From positions 13,209,409 to 13,273,408 of the forward strand of contig NC_040019.1 of assembly GCF_000972845.2 (NCBI RefSeq): 64,000 nt of DNA, read 5' to 3'. Position numbers and translations under genes: made by a program. Below the pieces are notes generated by a model. The model was not told the DNA's origin. It saw only the letters and a program-made list of their open reading frames with translations, and ran no database searches. The stretch is from Larimichthys crocea. Its lineage: Eukaryota > Chordata > Actinopteri > Sciaenidae. Below are positions 36,001 through 44,665 of the stretch, piece by piece. The number at the start of each line of letters is the position of its first letter. Within the stretch, counting starts at the first letter, position 1.

Positions 36001-39000
36001 GCTACATCCACCAGAGTGTCAACATCGTTTTCCCTGTTGGGTGTGATTGTTGTTTAGACCAATGTTTCCCCCTTAAAGCATCGACTGTCCCCACACCCAC
36101 TTGGAGGTTTAATCACAAACAAATAAAGGGTTTAAGAAGTATCCAAAAAAATGTTTTACTTCAAGTAAAAGTAGTAATAGCACACTGTTTAAATACACAA
36201 ATATACTTAAAGGTCCAGTTTGTTCCACTTTACATCTACGATTACCGGGCGGCTGTGGCTCAGGAGATAGAGCGGGCCGGCTCAGCAGTCCGATCCCCGA
36301 TTGAGCAGTTGGCACCTTGCATGGCAGCCGATGCCATCAGTATACGAATGAGATACGTGGTGTAAAAGCGCTTTGAGTGGTCGTTTACATGTAGCGGTGT
36401 GCAGATATCTGCATGCAGAGATCAGCAGAAATGCGTCTTTCTCATCGTAAATCTGAAATGCGTTTGTCGATCAGAGGTCTGAACATGTGATTAGACATCA
36501 GAACGTGTGTTTAAAGTCAATTTGTCTCTTTCACATTAAAGCTGAGGTGACAAGAGTCATCATACAGTCTCATAATTCACCACAGTGCATCTTGTTTTTT
36601 GCCTCCTCCTGTAGAGTGGCTACATCGACGGCCCCATCCTCACTACGTTTCACACGAACCTGGTTGTTCTTCCGGCCATCATGGAGTACATGCAGTACGG
36701 CTTCATCGCCCTCGGCCTGGCGACGATCGTAATCGCCACCCTCGTGTATCGCAGAGTGAAGGTAAAGCTGTCAGACGGCATGCAGGCTGATATGTTTTTT
36801 TAACTGCATGTGGCATGTCACGTAGTTACATTTAATATCTCACAAACTGACGGAAAGCACTGAAGATACATTTCATATCACAGCTGATCTCACATCAGGA
36901 AATCTGTCTGGTATTATTCTATATTTTTGTTACTGTCACCAAATCCCATGAAAAGCCAAAACCAACAATGGGAGTTCTGCCTCCGCCGGCCCCGGCTCAG
37001 AGGTGGAGAGCGTGGAGCTCAGGCTTAATGACACCTGGTTACACCCACCTGTCAATCAAAGCGTCCACGCTCTTAATCCTGCATAACTTTAAGCCTTAAT
37101 ATAATGTGAACAGGTGAGTTGTATATAAATTCACCCTCAGTACAGTTGTCATGAACGGGGAAATTAGCTACAGAGACCAAAACTGTTTTTTGTACCAGGC
37201 TGTAAACATGTTTATTTCTGCTGTGAAGTTGGACATTTGGACATGGGGACTTGGAGCAGTAATTGGGGACTATTTTCAGCGGTGGATTAATACATCGTAT
37301 TGTTGTTTTTTGTCTTTTCATGAGGATAAACTATATTAAGACCAGACATTAATATTCATGATGCAGTGATGTCCACACAATCACTCCTGCTCCTCTGCTG
37401 ACCTGCATTTATATAACAGACAGCCACCTCTGACTGACTATGAATGGTGAAGTTAACACCTATCAGGTGTAATCGGCGCTCTTTGTCTGTCTTTCCTGCC
37501 TGTTTATCTTCACACCGATGGCAACATGTGAAATATTATCAGCTGCAGCATAATTGGTTACGACACAGTAGTGATTATTGTGTGCAGTAGACTTCAAACT
37601 GCTGCCCTTTCATTTGGGGACGTTCTGGTTGTTTTGAGTGAGTCAGCAAAGGTTTGACCTCTGGACTCTTGTACATAGGTTTCATGTGTCATACATATGA
37701 ACTGGCAGTGCCGCCGTTTTGCAGCAACACTGTAAACATTCATAATCATAAAATTATGTCTCTCTGGGAAAGTTTTATTAAAATATTTTGGAAAATGCTA
37801 ATTTTGTGTTTTGTTGCCGAGAGTTAGACGAAAAGATTGATACTACTCTCATATCTGCACGTGAAAAATTATTAGCTTAGCTTAGCTCAAGACTTTATGC
37901 TATGCTAAGCAAGCAACTCTGTTGTTCTAGCTTCAATTTAGCATTTATAGTGTGTGCGAGTGGTATCGTCTCATGTCTTAACAAGAGGGGACCGATATCA
38001 CTCATGTCTGTATGCTAAATATGAAGCCACAGCAAGAAGACAGTTAGCTTAGCTCACTGTTTTCCCCTTGCCTCAAGACTTTATGCTATGCTAAGCTAAC
38101 TACGTACTTGTTCTAGCCTCATATTTAGCATACAGACATCAACATGGTGTCACTCTTTTCAGTCTCTCAGCAAGAGTCGACCAATATCGCTGTTGTTGTG
38201 TGTATGCTAAATATGAAGCCACAGCAACGAGGCGGTTAGCTTAGCTTAGCTTAGCTTAGCATAAGGGCTTAATGCAAGGGAAAATGGCTAGCTTGGCTCC
38301 AGCTCTACTTCATGTTGTGTACAAGGGTTGTAAAGTGTTAATTAGCGAGCTTTCTAGATGCTGTTTGTTCTTTTATCTTCTGCCCTCCTGTTTCCATTCT
38401 TTATGCTAAGCTAAGATAGCCACTCTCTCTGACGAACATCAGAGTGGTATCGAGGTTAAACCTCCACGATGTCCATCGTGTCTGCATCATGAGTTAATCT
38501 GTGTGTTATGAAACGCTCGTCGTTGTATAATGTCGTTAAACTTAACGAGTGTTCTTCTGTTGACAGCTGTAGTGTTTTTACGGTCTCACCTATCAGCTGA
38601 AAGTAAACTGAGGTGAACTGTATGGAAGTCCTAAAGGGTCATACATACATACATTTTATTCCACCCGTTTTCCTGTGATAACGAGATAATTAATTGGAGA
38701 TCTGGAGAAAACAAAACGATAGTCTAGTGTATTAAATCATTGCAGGACATTGCTACACTAAATTATGTTTCCTGCACTGATTAATTATCTCGTTATCACA
38801 GGAAAACGAGTGAAATAAAATGTATGTATGTATGACCCTTTAGGGCTTCCGTAGAAATGAGCGCCGGAAGGTTTTAATAATGCAACGATTTCAAAAGTGG
38901 ATTTGATGTTTTTGTGTTTGCAGCGGCGTGCAGATCAACAAGCTATGATTTCCACAGTGGTGGAGAACCCCGGGGTTTGTAACACTTCAAAAAACAAAAA

Positions 39001-39031
39001 AACAAATCAGGTTTCAATCACGCAAATCTGA
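7377..39031 (+). CDS. scarb1: Scavenger receptor class B member 1 (SR-BI), 12 or 13 exons
   Basis: CD36-family membrane receptor that in vertebrates binds HDL and moves cholesteryl esters across the plasma membrane. Joining exon 1b (7377) with exons 2 to 11 gives 1398 nt (466 codons), every junction in phase, plus a 3' exon at 38924 with a stop at 39029. The predicted total is about 500 residues, close to SR-BI's usual 509. Landmarks in order: N-terminal helix (about residues 10-35), WKDVPVPFFMSVYFF, EILKGEKP, RGPYVYR, GAAVMMEKLPYAV, NMINGTAGQMWPPF, LFANGTDY-like CD36 core with CPC, SHPHFFNADPV, and a C-terminal helix (YGFIALGLATIVIATLVY). Several NxS/T sites match an extracellular loop. GAAVMME and the NMINGT motif favour SCARB1 over SCARB2 or CD36. 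Intron 1 is interrupted in this assembly by the inverted repeat and a 10-N gap. Confidence 0.9.
7597..8090 (+). repeat. 31-bp minisatellite in scarb1 intron 1
   Basis: About 16 copies of a unit containing CTGCTGGTTCTGAATCATTA then AAACAAACAAG, with recurring variants (TTCCGAATC, AAACGAGCTG). The same array appears reversed and noisy at 8700-8995 and 9690-10970, and in forward orientation after the gap at 27368-27650. Confidence 0.95.
8090..8995 (-). repeat. Inverted copy of scarb1 intron 1 (27.37-28.29 kb)
   Basis: Starts AACTTGTTACACTGTTCTTC and proceeds through TGCACGTCACTCTGCGTGTG into reversed 31-bp minisatellite units. It is the reverse complement, in the same order, of the sequence from about 28290 down to 27368. 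It is also directly repeated at 9067-9690. It therefore looks like the same intron segment placed in the wrong orientation. Confidence 0.85.
9003..9690 (-). repeat. Second inverted copy of the same intron 1 segment
   Basis: GGGACGAAATATTACAT followed by an (ATT)n tract and AACTTGTTACACTGTCTTCT. The order is the reverse complement of 28325-27640. It repeats 8090-8700 in direct orientation with extra small indels. Confidence 0.85.
9690..10970 (-). repeat. Reversed, error-rich 31-bp minisatellite
   Basis: About 40 units of AATGATTCAGAACCAGCAG plus a TTTGTTTGTTT spacer, with frequent single-base gains and losses between neighbours. The unit matches 7597-8090 in reverse complement. Longer than either forward copy, so the true array length cannot be read from this assembly. 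Confidence 0.93.
11076..11194 (-). pseudogene. Frameshifted inverted copy of scarb1 exon 1b
   Basis: Reverse complement of 7377-7496 including the donor site, but a base is missing in the GTCGTCGATGTGACC stretch and others are altered, so the frame is lost. The flanking GTTCGGTTCGG tract and upstream leader also match. Probably read error in the right arm rather than a biological pseudogene. Confidence 0.85.
13127..13245 (-). pseudogene. Damaged inverted copy of scarb1 exon 1a
   Basis: Reverse complement of 5483-5602 with several indels (for example ATGCCCATTTCTAATG for the start region). Frame not maintained. Part of the right arm of the palindrome. Confidence 0.85.
13595..13660. repeat. 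Short, disordered GATA-type microsatellite (right arm)
   Basis: Counterpart of 4797-5134 but only about 65 bp and interrupted. Either collapse of the tract or a different allele. Confidence 0.85.
15009..15196. repeat. Poly-A runs and interrupted (GT)n of the right arm
   Basis: Homopolymer A blocks at 15025-15068 have no equivalent in the left arm, where that place reads as ordinary sequence; the GT tract matches the CA tract at 3019. This is typical of unpolished long-read sequence. Confidence 0.7.
18291..18590. other. Sequence beyond the right arm end, no gene seen
   Basis: Unpaired within the window. If the palindrome continues, this would be the reverse complement of sequence just left of base 1. 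Contains no recognisable exon. Confidence 0.5.
18590..19285. repeat. 30-bp minisatellite, error-rich
   Basis: About 23 units built on CCTCCATCACACCTGTCTGC plus AGGTAACGAG, with many one-base indels. The reverse frame reads as repeated MEARYLQTG, which is a property of the unit and not evidence of a gene. Confidence 0.93.
19285..20260. other. Spacer between two minisatellites, nothing recognised
   Basis: No exon or known repeat could be supported. AT-rich from about 19650. Confidence 0.5.
20265..21045. repeat. 42-bp minisatellite, error-rich
   Basis: About 18 units of GTCTCCGTGACGTCCCCGCA followed by GACTGTCTAAAACCTGGACG. Reverse-orientation single or double copies lie at 57578-57625 and 59880-59970. 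Indel-rich here, clean in those other two places. Confidence 0.93.
21046..27357. other. Unassigned intergenic or intronic sequence
   Basis: Mostly AT-rich and free of obvious tandem repeats. Short open segments with splice-like flanks occur (for example after TTTTCAG near 26500, a basic/acidic peptide with REEEERRRHALMAL; and near 22430 and 25090), but none could be tied to a family or linked into a chain. It may be gene-poor DNA, decayed mobile elements or a misplaced contig, since it lies between the palindrome and a gap. Confidence 0.45.
27358..27367. other. Assembly gap (10 N)
   Basis: Ten ambiguous bases. Sequence on the right resumes inside the 31-bp minisatellite of scarb1 intron 1, which was last seen in forward orientation at 8090. 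Confidence 1.
27368..27652 (+). repeat. 31-bp minisatellite resumes after gap
   Basis: About nine units of the same type as 7597-8090 and in the same orientation, leading into CTGTAGGTTCGTTGATGAAC. Confidence 0.95.
27653..29653 (+). other. scarb1: scarb1 intron 1, 3' part
   Basis: Continuous from the minisatellite to the exon 2 acceptor. Contains the second copy of the dispersed repeat (27850-28015), flanked by a direct repeat of GAAACTCAAATGTTCAGTGT at about 27829 and 28036, and (AAT)n tracts near 28285 and 29010. No exon seen. Confidence 0.75.
27850..28015 (+). repeat. Dispersed repeat, copy 2
   Basis: Matches 686-890 in the same orientation. It sits between two copies of a roughly 35-bp direct repeat containing CTGCTGAAACTCAAATGTTC. 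Confidence 0.7.
29654..29814 (+). CDS. scarb1: scarb1 exon 2
   Basis: 161 nt after GTGTCAG, ending TTTACAG|GTACGC. Encodes NTVIDPQNNVSYTMWKDVPV through ILKGEKPMVEQRGPYVY; the final Arg codon is split with exon 3. Start of the extracellular CD36 domain. Confidence 0.95.
30408..30672. mobile_element. Teleost interspersed repeat in intron 2
   Basis: Contains TAACCGCTTATCCTCACGAG, CCCAGCTGACACTGGGCAAG, GGCGGGGTACACCCTGGACA and TTTTTGGACTGTGGGAGGAA in the order typical of a very common fish interspersed repeat, ending at CTGTGAGGCGACAC. No coding content; family name not assigned. Confidence 0.8.
31265..31406 (+). CDS. scarb1: scarb1 exon 3
   Basis: 142 nt, acceptor GTCCAG, donor GTGAGA. Encodes KQIQKDNITFHDNDTVSYRE through VVMIPNMLVL. 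NIT is an N-glycosylation sequon that is conserved in SR-BI. Confidence 0.95.
31495..31698 (+). CDS. scarb1: scarb1 exon 4
   Basis: 204 nt, acceptor TTTTTTAG, donor GTGAGT. Encodes GAAVMMEKLPYAVRLM through FPSSGKFGLFAE-type sequence. Includes NKTVGELMWGY, a family hallmark with a glycosylation sequon. Confidence 0.95.
31897..32115. repeat. Interspersed repeat in intron 4
   Basis: TAGGGTTGGAAAGTTTCCGG followed by repeated GGAA-rich words (CCATGGGAAGTTAAG, GCCATGGGAATTATGG), ending near GGAAAGTTTCTAAC. Resembles a non-autonomous DNA-transposon remnant common in fishes; clear terminal inverted repeats are not intact. Confidence 0.5.
32186..32281 (+). CDS. scarb1: scarb1 exon 5
   Basis: 96 nt, acceptor TTATTCAG, donor GTGAGA. 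Encodes FNNSNTGLFTIFTGKDDIRN and VHKVDSWNGLTE, with an NNS/NST-type sequon. Confidence 0.95.
32364..32479 (+). CDS. scarb1: scarb1 exon 6
   Basis: 116 nt, acceptor TATCAG, donor GTAAAC. Encodes LTYWRTPQCNMINGTAGQMW then PPFMTKETTLPFYSPDAC. Contains the first conserved Cys of the disulphide region. Confidence 0.95.
32557..32723 (+). CDS. scarb1: scarb1 exon 7
   Basis: 167 nt, acceptor GTCTCAG, donor GTGAGT. Encodes SLELVYQRSGELKGIPLYRY through APNEGFCPCRQSGLLNVSSC, with the CPC motif and a further Cys, as in the CD36-family disulphide core. Confidence 0.95.
32848..32966 (+). CDS. scarb1: scarb1 exon 8
   Basis: 119 nt, acceptor TTTTCAG, donor GTGAGT. Encodes SPCFISHPHFFNADPVLLDY and ends at GLFIDIHP, including the conserved final Cys. 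Confidence 0.95.
32973..33014. repeat. (CA)n microsatellite in intron 8
   Basis: About 21 units starting a few bases after the exon 8 donor. Confidence 0.95.
33015..35651 (+). other. scarb1: scarb1 intron 8
   Basis: No exon or clear repeat apart from a 24-bp-arm inverted repeat at 35189-35238. Mostly unique-looking sequence. Confidence 0.7.
35189..35238. repeat. Perfect inverted repeat, 24-bp arms, 2-bp spacer
   Basis: The left arm contains GACCTGTTTACCTGTGGAA and the right arm TTCCACAGGTAAACAGGTC, separated by GG. All 24 positions pair. Each arm carries TGTTTAC, the forkhead-factor core. Could be a cruciform-forming element or a paired binding site; function unknown. Confidence 0.9.
35652..35725 (+). 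CDS. scarb1: scarb1 exon 9
   Basis: 74 nt, acceptor TTTCCAG, donor GTAAGG. Encodes LTGVPLNVSIRLQLNLYMKK and VSGI, the SR-BI LQLxLYMK region with an NVS sequon. Confidence 0.95.
35899..35950 (+). CDS. scarb1: scarb1 exon 10
   Basis: 52 nt, acceptor ATTGCAG, donor GTGAGT. Encodes ETGKISEVVMPMIWFEE. Confidence 0.95.
36247..36390 (+). mobile_element. tRNA-like SINE or MITE in intron 10
   Basis: GGGCGGCTGTGGCTCAGGAG and AGATAGAGCGGGCC resemble an A box and its surroundings; TCCGATCCCCGA stands at the B-box position. A tail with GCAGCCGATGCCATCAGT and GTAAAAGCGCTTTGAGTGG matches a repeat class very common in fishes. Shortened relative to full copies. Not a functional tRNA gene, since no cloverleaf can be drawn. 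Confidence 0.75.
36615..36761 (+). CDS. scarb1: scarb1 exon 11 with C-terminal membrane helix
   Basis: 147 nt, acceptor CCTGTAG, donor GTAAAG. Encodes SGYIDGPILTTFHTNLVVLP followed by the hydrophobic helix FIALGLATIVIATLVY and a basic stop-transfer RRVK. Confidence 0.95.
37855..38320. repeat. GCTTAGC-type interspersed repeat, tandemly copied
   Basis: Three related segments with AGCTTAGCTTAGC, ACTTTATGCTATGCTAAGC and TATGCTAAATATGAAGCCAC words, partly in inverted orientation. This word set is typical of a common fish repeat. No coding content. Confidence 0.7.
38623..38853. mobile_element. Foldback MITE with about 70-bp terminal inverted repeats
   Basis: The left end GGAAGTCCTAAAGGGTCATA with TGTGATAACGAGATAATTAA is mirrored at the right end by TTAATTATCTCGTTATCACA and TATGACCCTTTAGGGCTTCC. 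About 90 bp of unrelated sequence lies between. Non-autonomous DNA transposon; superfamily not assigned and no clear target duplication was identified. Confidence 0.88.
38924..39031 (+). CDS. scarb1: scarb1 exon 12, candidate C-terminal exon
   Basis: Begins after TTTGCAG in phase with exon 11 and encodes RRADQQAMISTVVENPG followed by VCNTSKNKKTNQVSITQI and a stop at 39029. The tail is basic and then polar, as expected of a short cytoplasmic tail. Alternatively it could splice in phase at GGG|GTTTGT (38974) or CAG|GTTTCA (39010) into the exon at 39582. The mammalian C-terminal EAKL PDZ ligand is not seen. Confidence 0.6.
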   Translation, partial: RRADQQAMISTVVENPGVCNTSKNKKTNQVSITQI

Positions 39032-39581
39032 ATGAATTCGTTTGATTCGATGGGGTTTATTGATCTTTATTTATTCTGAGGAGGCCCGGCAGGAGGGCGT
39101 TACAGAAATCGAGTCGCGAGATGATCACGCTCTGGATACGGAGCTGGTGCACATCAAAGTTTCCAAATTTATATAATATTTCGGCATGTAAACAAGTAAA
39201 GTGAGTTATATTCGGATCAATGTCACGAGTCACATTGAAGGAACTCCCTTCATGACGTAGACACACTGCCCATCAGCCCATCAAACGTGCTGCGGAGGCG
39301 AACTAACCGACCGCCTTCACCTCTTTAATGTGATCATGTTGAACCGACACCCAATTAACCAATCGCTTGTCCTCGTAATTAACTGCATGATGTAATCGAT
39401 CGTAGCCTGAAAATGACTCCTTGCATGAACTCCTAATCTCCCTGCACATCCACGATCTAAAACTTAAAACAAAACAAAAACCTCACGCTGCTCGTTTGAG
39501 CAGCTTAATTGTCATTGTTATTTTTATTTTTGTTGTACTCTCTGATTGGCTGACCTGTAAGACGATGTGGTCATCTTTTAG

Positions 39582-39662
39582 GCCACCGATAAAGAGCCGG
39601 TAAACGGGTCACATGAGCATGAAAGAAAGGAGAAATATATCGTGAATAATTCAGGTGGGTGA
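39582..39662 (+). CDS. scarb1: scarb1 possible alternative last exon
   Basis: After TCTTTTAG, ATDKEPVNGSHEHERKEKYI and VNNSGG with a TGA at 39660. In phase with either weak donor in exon 12. Could instead continue by splicing at CAG|GTGGGT (39654). SR-BI in mammals has alternative C-terminal tails, which makes this plausible, but it rests only on phase and composition. Confidence 0.45.
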   Translation, partial: ATDKEPVNGSHEHERKEKYIVNNSGG

Positions 39663-40092
39663 GCACACAAAATGCATACACATGTAAGACTTTACAGTGT
39701 TTCTATAAGACTTCAGTGTGCTTCAGGTTCGAGTGAATCTATCGTGTCCGTAACAAACACAAGCTCTACGTTCGGTTCCTCGGGTTGGGAAACTCGTCGC
39801 CTGCGGTTGGTCGACCCTAACCCGTCATGTGATTGTACGGAGTACACAGAGTGACGCTCGTGTTCAGTTGTTTCCTTCACATTCAAACAGGAGAATAACA
39901 GAACTTTTTTTAATTATAGTTTTGCATCAGAAGGCGATCTGTTAAAGTCCTGACAGCTCAAAGTGAAATGTTCAATAAAGTGTGGTTTAAATAGTTTTTG
40001 TAAACAGTGGAGCTTTGTTTCACAGTGGAAGAACATATCACACACTACTTATTAGTAGAAATATTCAATAATATTCACCAGACTTTTTATCA

Positions 40093-40205
40093 GAATGAGA
40101 ATCAGAATCACTTTAATTCACCAGGTACGCAGAGGTTACACTTTGCTCTCATAGCACAAACAGATATAGGTACAGTTAAAATAACAAGACATATAAACAG
40201 GTAAA
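40093..40205. repeat. Interspersed repeat fragment (AGAATCAGAATCACTTTAAT)
   Basis: AGAATGAGAATCAGAATCAC then TTTAATTCACCAGGTACG; the opening is shared with the element at 6499. A common fish repeat type. Confidence 0.5.
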
Positions 40206-40771
40206 TATATATAAAATGATCCTTTAGAGGATCAGAATCTGTGATACATTTTCTGGCTACAACAGAAGTCCTGGAACGTTGGTCGTTGCCCTGACGTGAA
40301 TAAATTATTGTCCGATGGGTTCTGGGAATGTTTTGTTATGTACGAACAAAGACTGGTCCTGGATCAGGTGTTTGCATGCCGGAACATCCTGGTTTCTGTC
40401 AGATTACGTCAGGTAAGCAGATTCAGGTTTCTAAAACCAGGAAATTATGTTTGGCATGCTCCAAAAACCGGTTCAGGCTAGTTGGTGAGTAAAACGTCGA
40501 GGCTGTGTTCGGTCTGTTCGTGTTCACTGGGAGTTTGCTGAGTTCTCCAACAGTAGGGAGCTTCTGTTGGAGCATGAATCCAGCCTAATTCTTGATGATA
40601 CCTGATGACATTTATTTTTTAATATTTTTAATGACACTCACCGTCTTGTAACGAACTCTTTCTTCTGATCCCGACGCAGAGAACTAAATGTGACGTTGGG
40701 CGCACCTCTGAGGAAACTTGAGCATTCGACCAAAGAGAGAGAAAACCCTCTACTACAAAACGACATGGACT

Positions 40772-40772
40772 G

Positions 40773-40825
<53 letters not shown>
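40772..40825. repeat. (CA)n microsatellite
   Basis: About 27 units. Open in several frames by composition only. Confidence 0.95.
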
Positions 40826-40826
<1 letters not shown>

Positions 40827-43800
40827 CTGGTGTTGTGGACTCGCATCACTCCAGTAGCTTGAACTGAAGACGCTCTGCTTGGTGTGTTTGAAACACACGC
40901 AGGTGAAGCTTTGACCGTACTGTAAAGTTTATGAAACTCTGAGCCGGAGACTCGAGCCTGTCGAGGATGTTTGGGGTTGAGACTGTTTTGTCTCTTCAGG
41001 CAGAGCGAGTGAAGCCACTTAAAACGTCTTTTTTTAAAAAGAACCACTAAAAAAAACAAAAAAAAACAGTTCCATGTGACTTTTGAGCAGCGTTGATCTG
41101 AAATGTTTTAGTTTTATCACTTCATCAGGAGCAGTTGTAGACGGTCGCTGCCATTTTAAAGAAATGTTTCTGTGTCAACAACAAGGGAACTCCTTCTCTG
41201 TACAGTATTTTATGACCAACGTGCCTTCGTTAAAGGGTGAACGAACATCCAGGTTCTTGTATTTCATGTGCACTAAGGATCACAGAGTTGAAACTGAATT
41301 TGCTGTGGACACACTCCTATTTGTACACTACTACTGTCCTCCGTAAAAGGTGTGAATGTATTTCTCGGAAACGGACGTGAACGATGCCGTTTCATGTCAA
41401 ACGCCTCCTTGTTATGAATAAGTGAACGAATGAATGAAGAGAAACTTTGAGGTAATAAATGAGCCTTTGTTTGAAATTCTATCCATGAACGTGTGATCTG
41501 TTGTAAACGGACCAACAAAAAGTGACGTTTAGAGTATGTTGGGTACAGTATGTGGTCTTTAATGGGGAGTTGGGTAAAGTAGTTCAACGTGTCGCCTTCA
41601 GACAATCAGAACAAAACAGCGAAACACAAAAGTTGTCTACTTTTTAAGCACAAAAAGTTTGCACCTCACAGCAAACGGTGCACCTAAAATGCACTCTAAC
41701 CTTTTACAGGTGAACTTCATTTGACCTTCACTAAACTTTTGAATGCACGTGTCCAACTGTTGAATATTTCAGTACTTATTGCAGAACATGCTGTTCTCTA
41801 ACAAAGTGTGTGATCCCACTAAATGTTCTGCTTCAGTGACAGTTTGTGTTTAAACAGTCCTCTTCATCATGCTGTTCACGTTTTGACATCATGACACCAA
41901 GACGACACCTGACAGTCCATCAGCAGTACCTGGTCTACTGCAGCAGGTTGGAACAAGTCGACTTGAACAGCATGAGACGTCTCGTCGAGCTGTAATCGAT
42001 GCTCAAGGATACATGACAAGTTACTGAGACATTGACATGTTTAGTTGTGGTATACACACCACTGTTGTTAGCTTGAAGAAATTACCATCGCATGCTTCTA
42101 ATTAAACGTAATACTTTTATGATATAATATCAATGTAGCATGAACTTTTTACATTTTCTATAAATTTCACCCGAAAGTCAAAAATCCCGAACTTTTTGTG
42201 AGTAGTTTACATGATCCTGTGGTTTGAATTCCAAATCTTCTTTTTGTTTGACTCCAGGGTTTGTTTGTGGTTTAGAAATCTACTTGCCCAAAGTGCATTT
42301 TTACTTGCCCCAGTACAAACTGCTTTATCTATTAGCAGTTGCAGCTTTTTGGAAACTTAACATGCCTTTGAATCTCGACCCTGTTTTGCTCTCCGACTTG
42401 CGACAAGCTGCCAAAAAGTAGTTGGGAGTCTCGCCAGCCAACTAACCGTACCTGTTGTGTGACAGTTGAAATGCTTCTCGCTTGCATTTGACCCAGTTAA
42501 AAATCTTTTTGGTCAGTAACAAATATTATCAAAGGATGAGAGAAATATGAAGACGGAGGACAGAACGTGTTAAAAGTTTAGTAACACAACAATAAAAAGC
42601 TGGGTAGTGTGATAAAAGTAATAAACGTCGTATGATAATGGATTAATAATAAAAACATCAGCTGATTCAAGTTTGATCAAATTTAGTTTTGTAAAATCAT
42701 AACTTGACTTGTCTCTGAGCTCTCGTTATGAAAAATTAGGTGCAAGTACGACTTGATTTTTTACTGTGAGATGCTTAAGATAAATAATTTGTATGGTTCC
42801 CATGGGTCCTTGTAATGAAATGAAATGAAAAAAACAAGGCCTTAAGCGTTTTTGAAAATAAGACGTCATTGAAGTTTATAGATTTGTGCAGAGACTTGCA
42901 CAACTAAAGATTAAAACTAACAAAACTAAAAATATTTTAAGTAAATCGTCTTCGTTCTGCTAGTTACCTGCCGTATTAGGTCCTTGAATGTGAGAGAATT
43001 GGACCTGAAAAGTCCTTGAATTTAATGTTTAATGTGTAGGAACCATGTACTATCTATCTATTCAAATTTAAGGGACTTGAAACCAATACAGTAATTATTC
43101 TCTGATACATGAACAACTTTTTAATCTGGACACAGATACATATATACAAAAACTTTAATCTGGATTTGCTAAATCTTTGCTAAAACCCTTTCCTCCCTCC
43201 CGTCTGCGTTACCCTTCATGCCTTTCTGTTAAAAAAGTCTCCATAGGGGTCTATACCCCTCCCACCATAATTTACACTGATCCCATAACCAGCAGCTGTG
43301 GGTCCTCTCGTCCCCTTTGGAGCAGGCTTTGAGTTTACCTGTCATGTAAATACAGCGTTACAACAGCACAGAGGCCCTCCAGGTATCTACTGCGCTCTTT
43401 TTTTTAATCTGAAAAGGGAAGAGTTGCCATGAAGTGTCGTTTGAAGGTCTTTTGGATGTTTGGATTAATGATCTTTAGATGTGGGAGATTAGTGGAGAGG
43501 TCCTGATCATGTTTGGATCTTTAAACCCATTTTCCACGCGTCTCTTTCAGCTGTTGAGTTTCAGAAGTTTGTAGTTTGGGACTGAGCAGCTAGGTGGAGC
43601 CGTGGAGCTGCACGTGTGAAAAATCACATTACTCTTCTAAATATGTATACTCCATTCAGCAGAATTATGAGTATTAAAGTTCTGAAACGTCTTCATTTAA
43701 TGCAGTAAATTTCTTTAATGTCTGCACAAATATATGCTTCAACATGTTTGTCAAAGCTGTAGATTGTCTGTTTGGAACCTCTTTGAAATACTTAATATTA

Positions 43801-44514
43801 TATTGTCAATACCATGAACAGGAATGTGTTGTGTTGCTCCAGTCAGTATTTTGTAGCTGGAATAAAAGATTACAAGTCAAAGTCAAAGGACCGTTCCGAA
43901 GTCAAATGAATGACCCTGTAATTAAGCTCTTCATTCATATCCACAAAAATGGAAAAATAATAAAGTGGTGATAAATGTGTCACTCTAACGGAGAGATTCA
44001 ATGCTTTACTTGTAAACAAAAGAAAAAATATTATAGTACAGATTGACTAACTGCAGCTCACTGTAACTCAGAGTAGTCCTAAATTATCATGTTGCAGGTA
44101 CCTGCAGTGACGTGTCCGGCCTGTTGCAGAGGCAGTTTAGTTACACCGACTTTATCTTAAATATTATTGTGTTATGACAACAGGTAAACATGGTGTGAAA
44201 TTTGTAGCAAATTATTTATTGAATGAATTGTATAAATCAGGAAGTCCCAGTCCCGGTGCAAAGAGTCTCAGCTGTGAAGTGAACATTTTAACTGGGGGCT
44301 TATGGAGACTGACTCCTTCTGGAGCCAGCCTCAAGTGGAAGTTTTACGTCTGTGATTAAAAAATTGTTTTCTGACAGCCCAGCCCCCCAAAACACTGACT
44401 GCACTGACTTAAATCACAGAGGCTGGGCTGTGGAAATGAGAATCTTTCAAAGTGTCTGGTGCATTTTTTAAAAAATGCTTAGAGCTTGTTTGTTTTCTTT
44501 GAAGGCTTTGATCA

Positions 44515-44665
44515 GTTTTTGACTCCGCCCACCGGTCCGCCCACATGCGTTGTCTGTTCTGACTCCTCCCCACCCTTTGATCGGTTTTAACTCCTCCCAC
44601 TTACCCTTTGATCGGTTTTAACTCCTCCCACTTACCCTTTGATCTGCTCTGTCTCCTCCCATTTG
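44515..44665. repeat. 32-bp tandem repeat, CCTCCCAC-rich
   Basis: Three to four units of CCCTTTGATCGGTTTTAACT plus CCTCCCACTTA, the first ones diverged. Lies just before the large 93/96-bp array. Confidence 0.85.

Larger units (their letters stand above)
39663..44500. other. Intergenic region 3' of scarb1, no gene seen
   Basis: Likely includes the scarb1 3' untranslated region. Contains a repeat fragment at 40096 and a CA tract at 40772. The remaining short open frames lack motifs, splice context or neighbours. Confidence 0.6.

Noticed and set aside
36247..36320. A tRNA gene
   Set aside because: A- and B-box-like words are present, but no cloverleaf forms and the tail matches a dispersed fish repeat, so it is a SINE or MITE.
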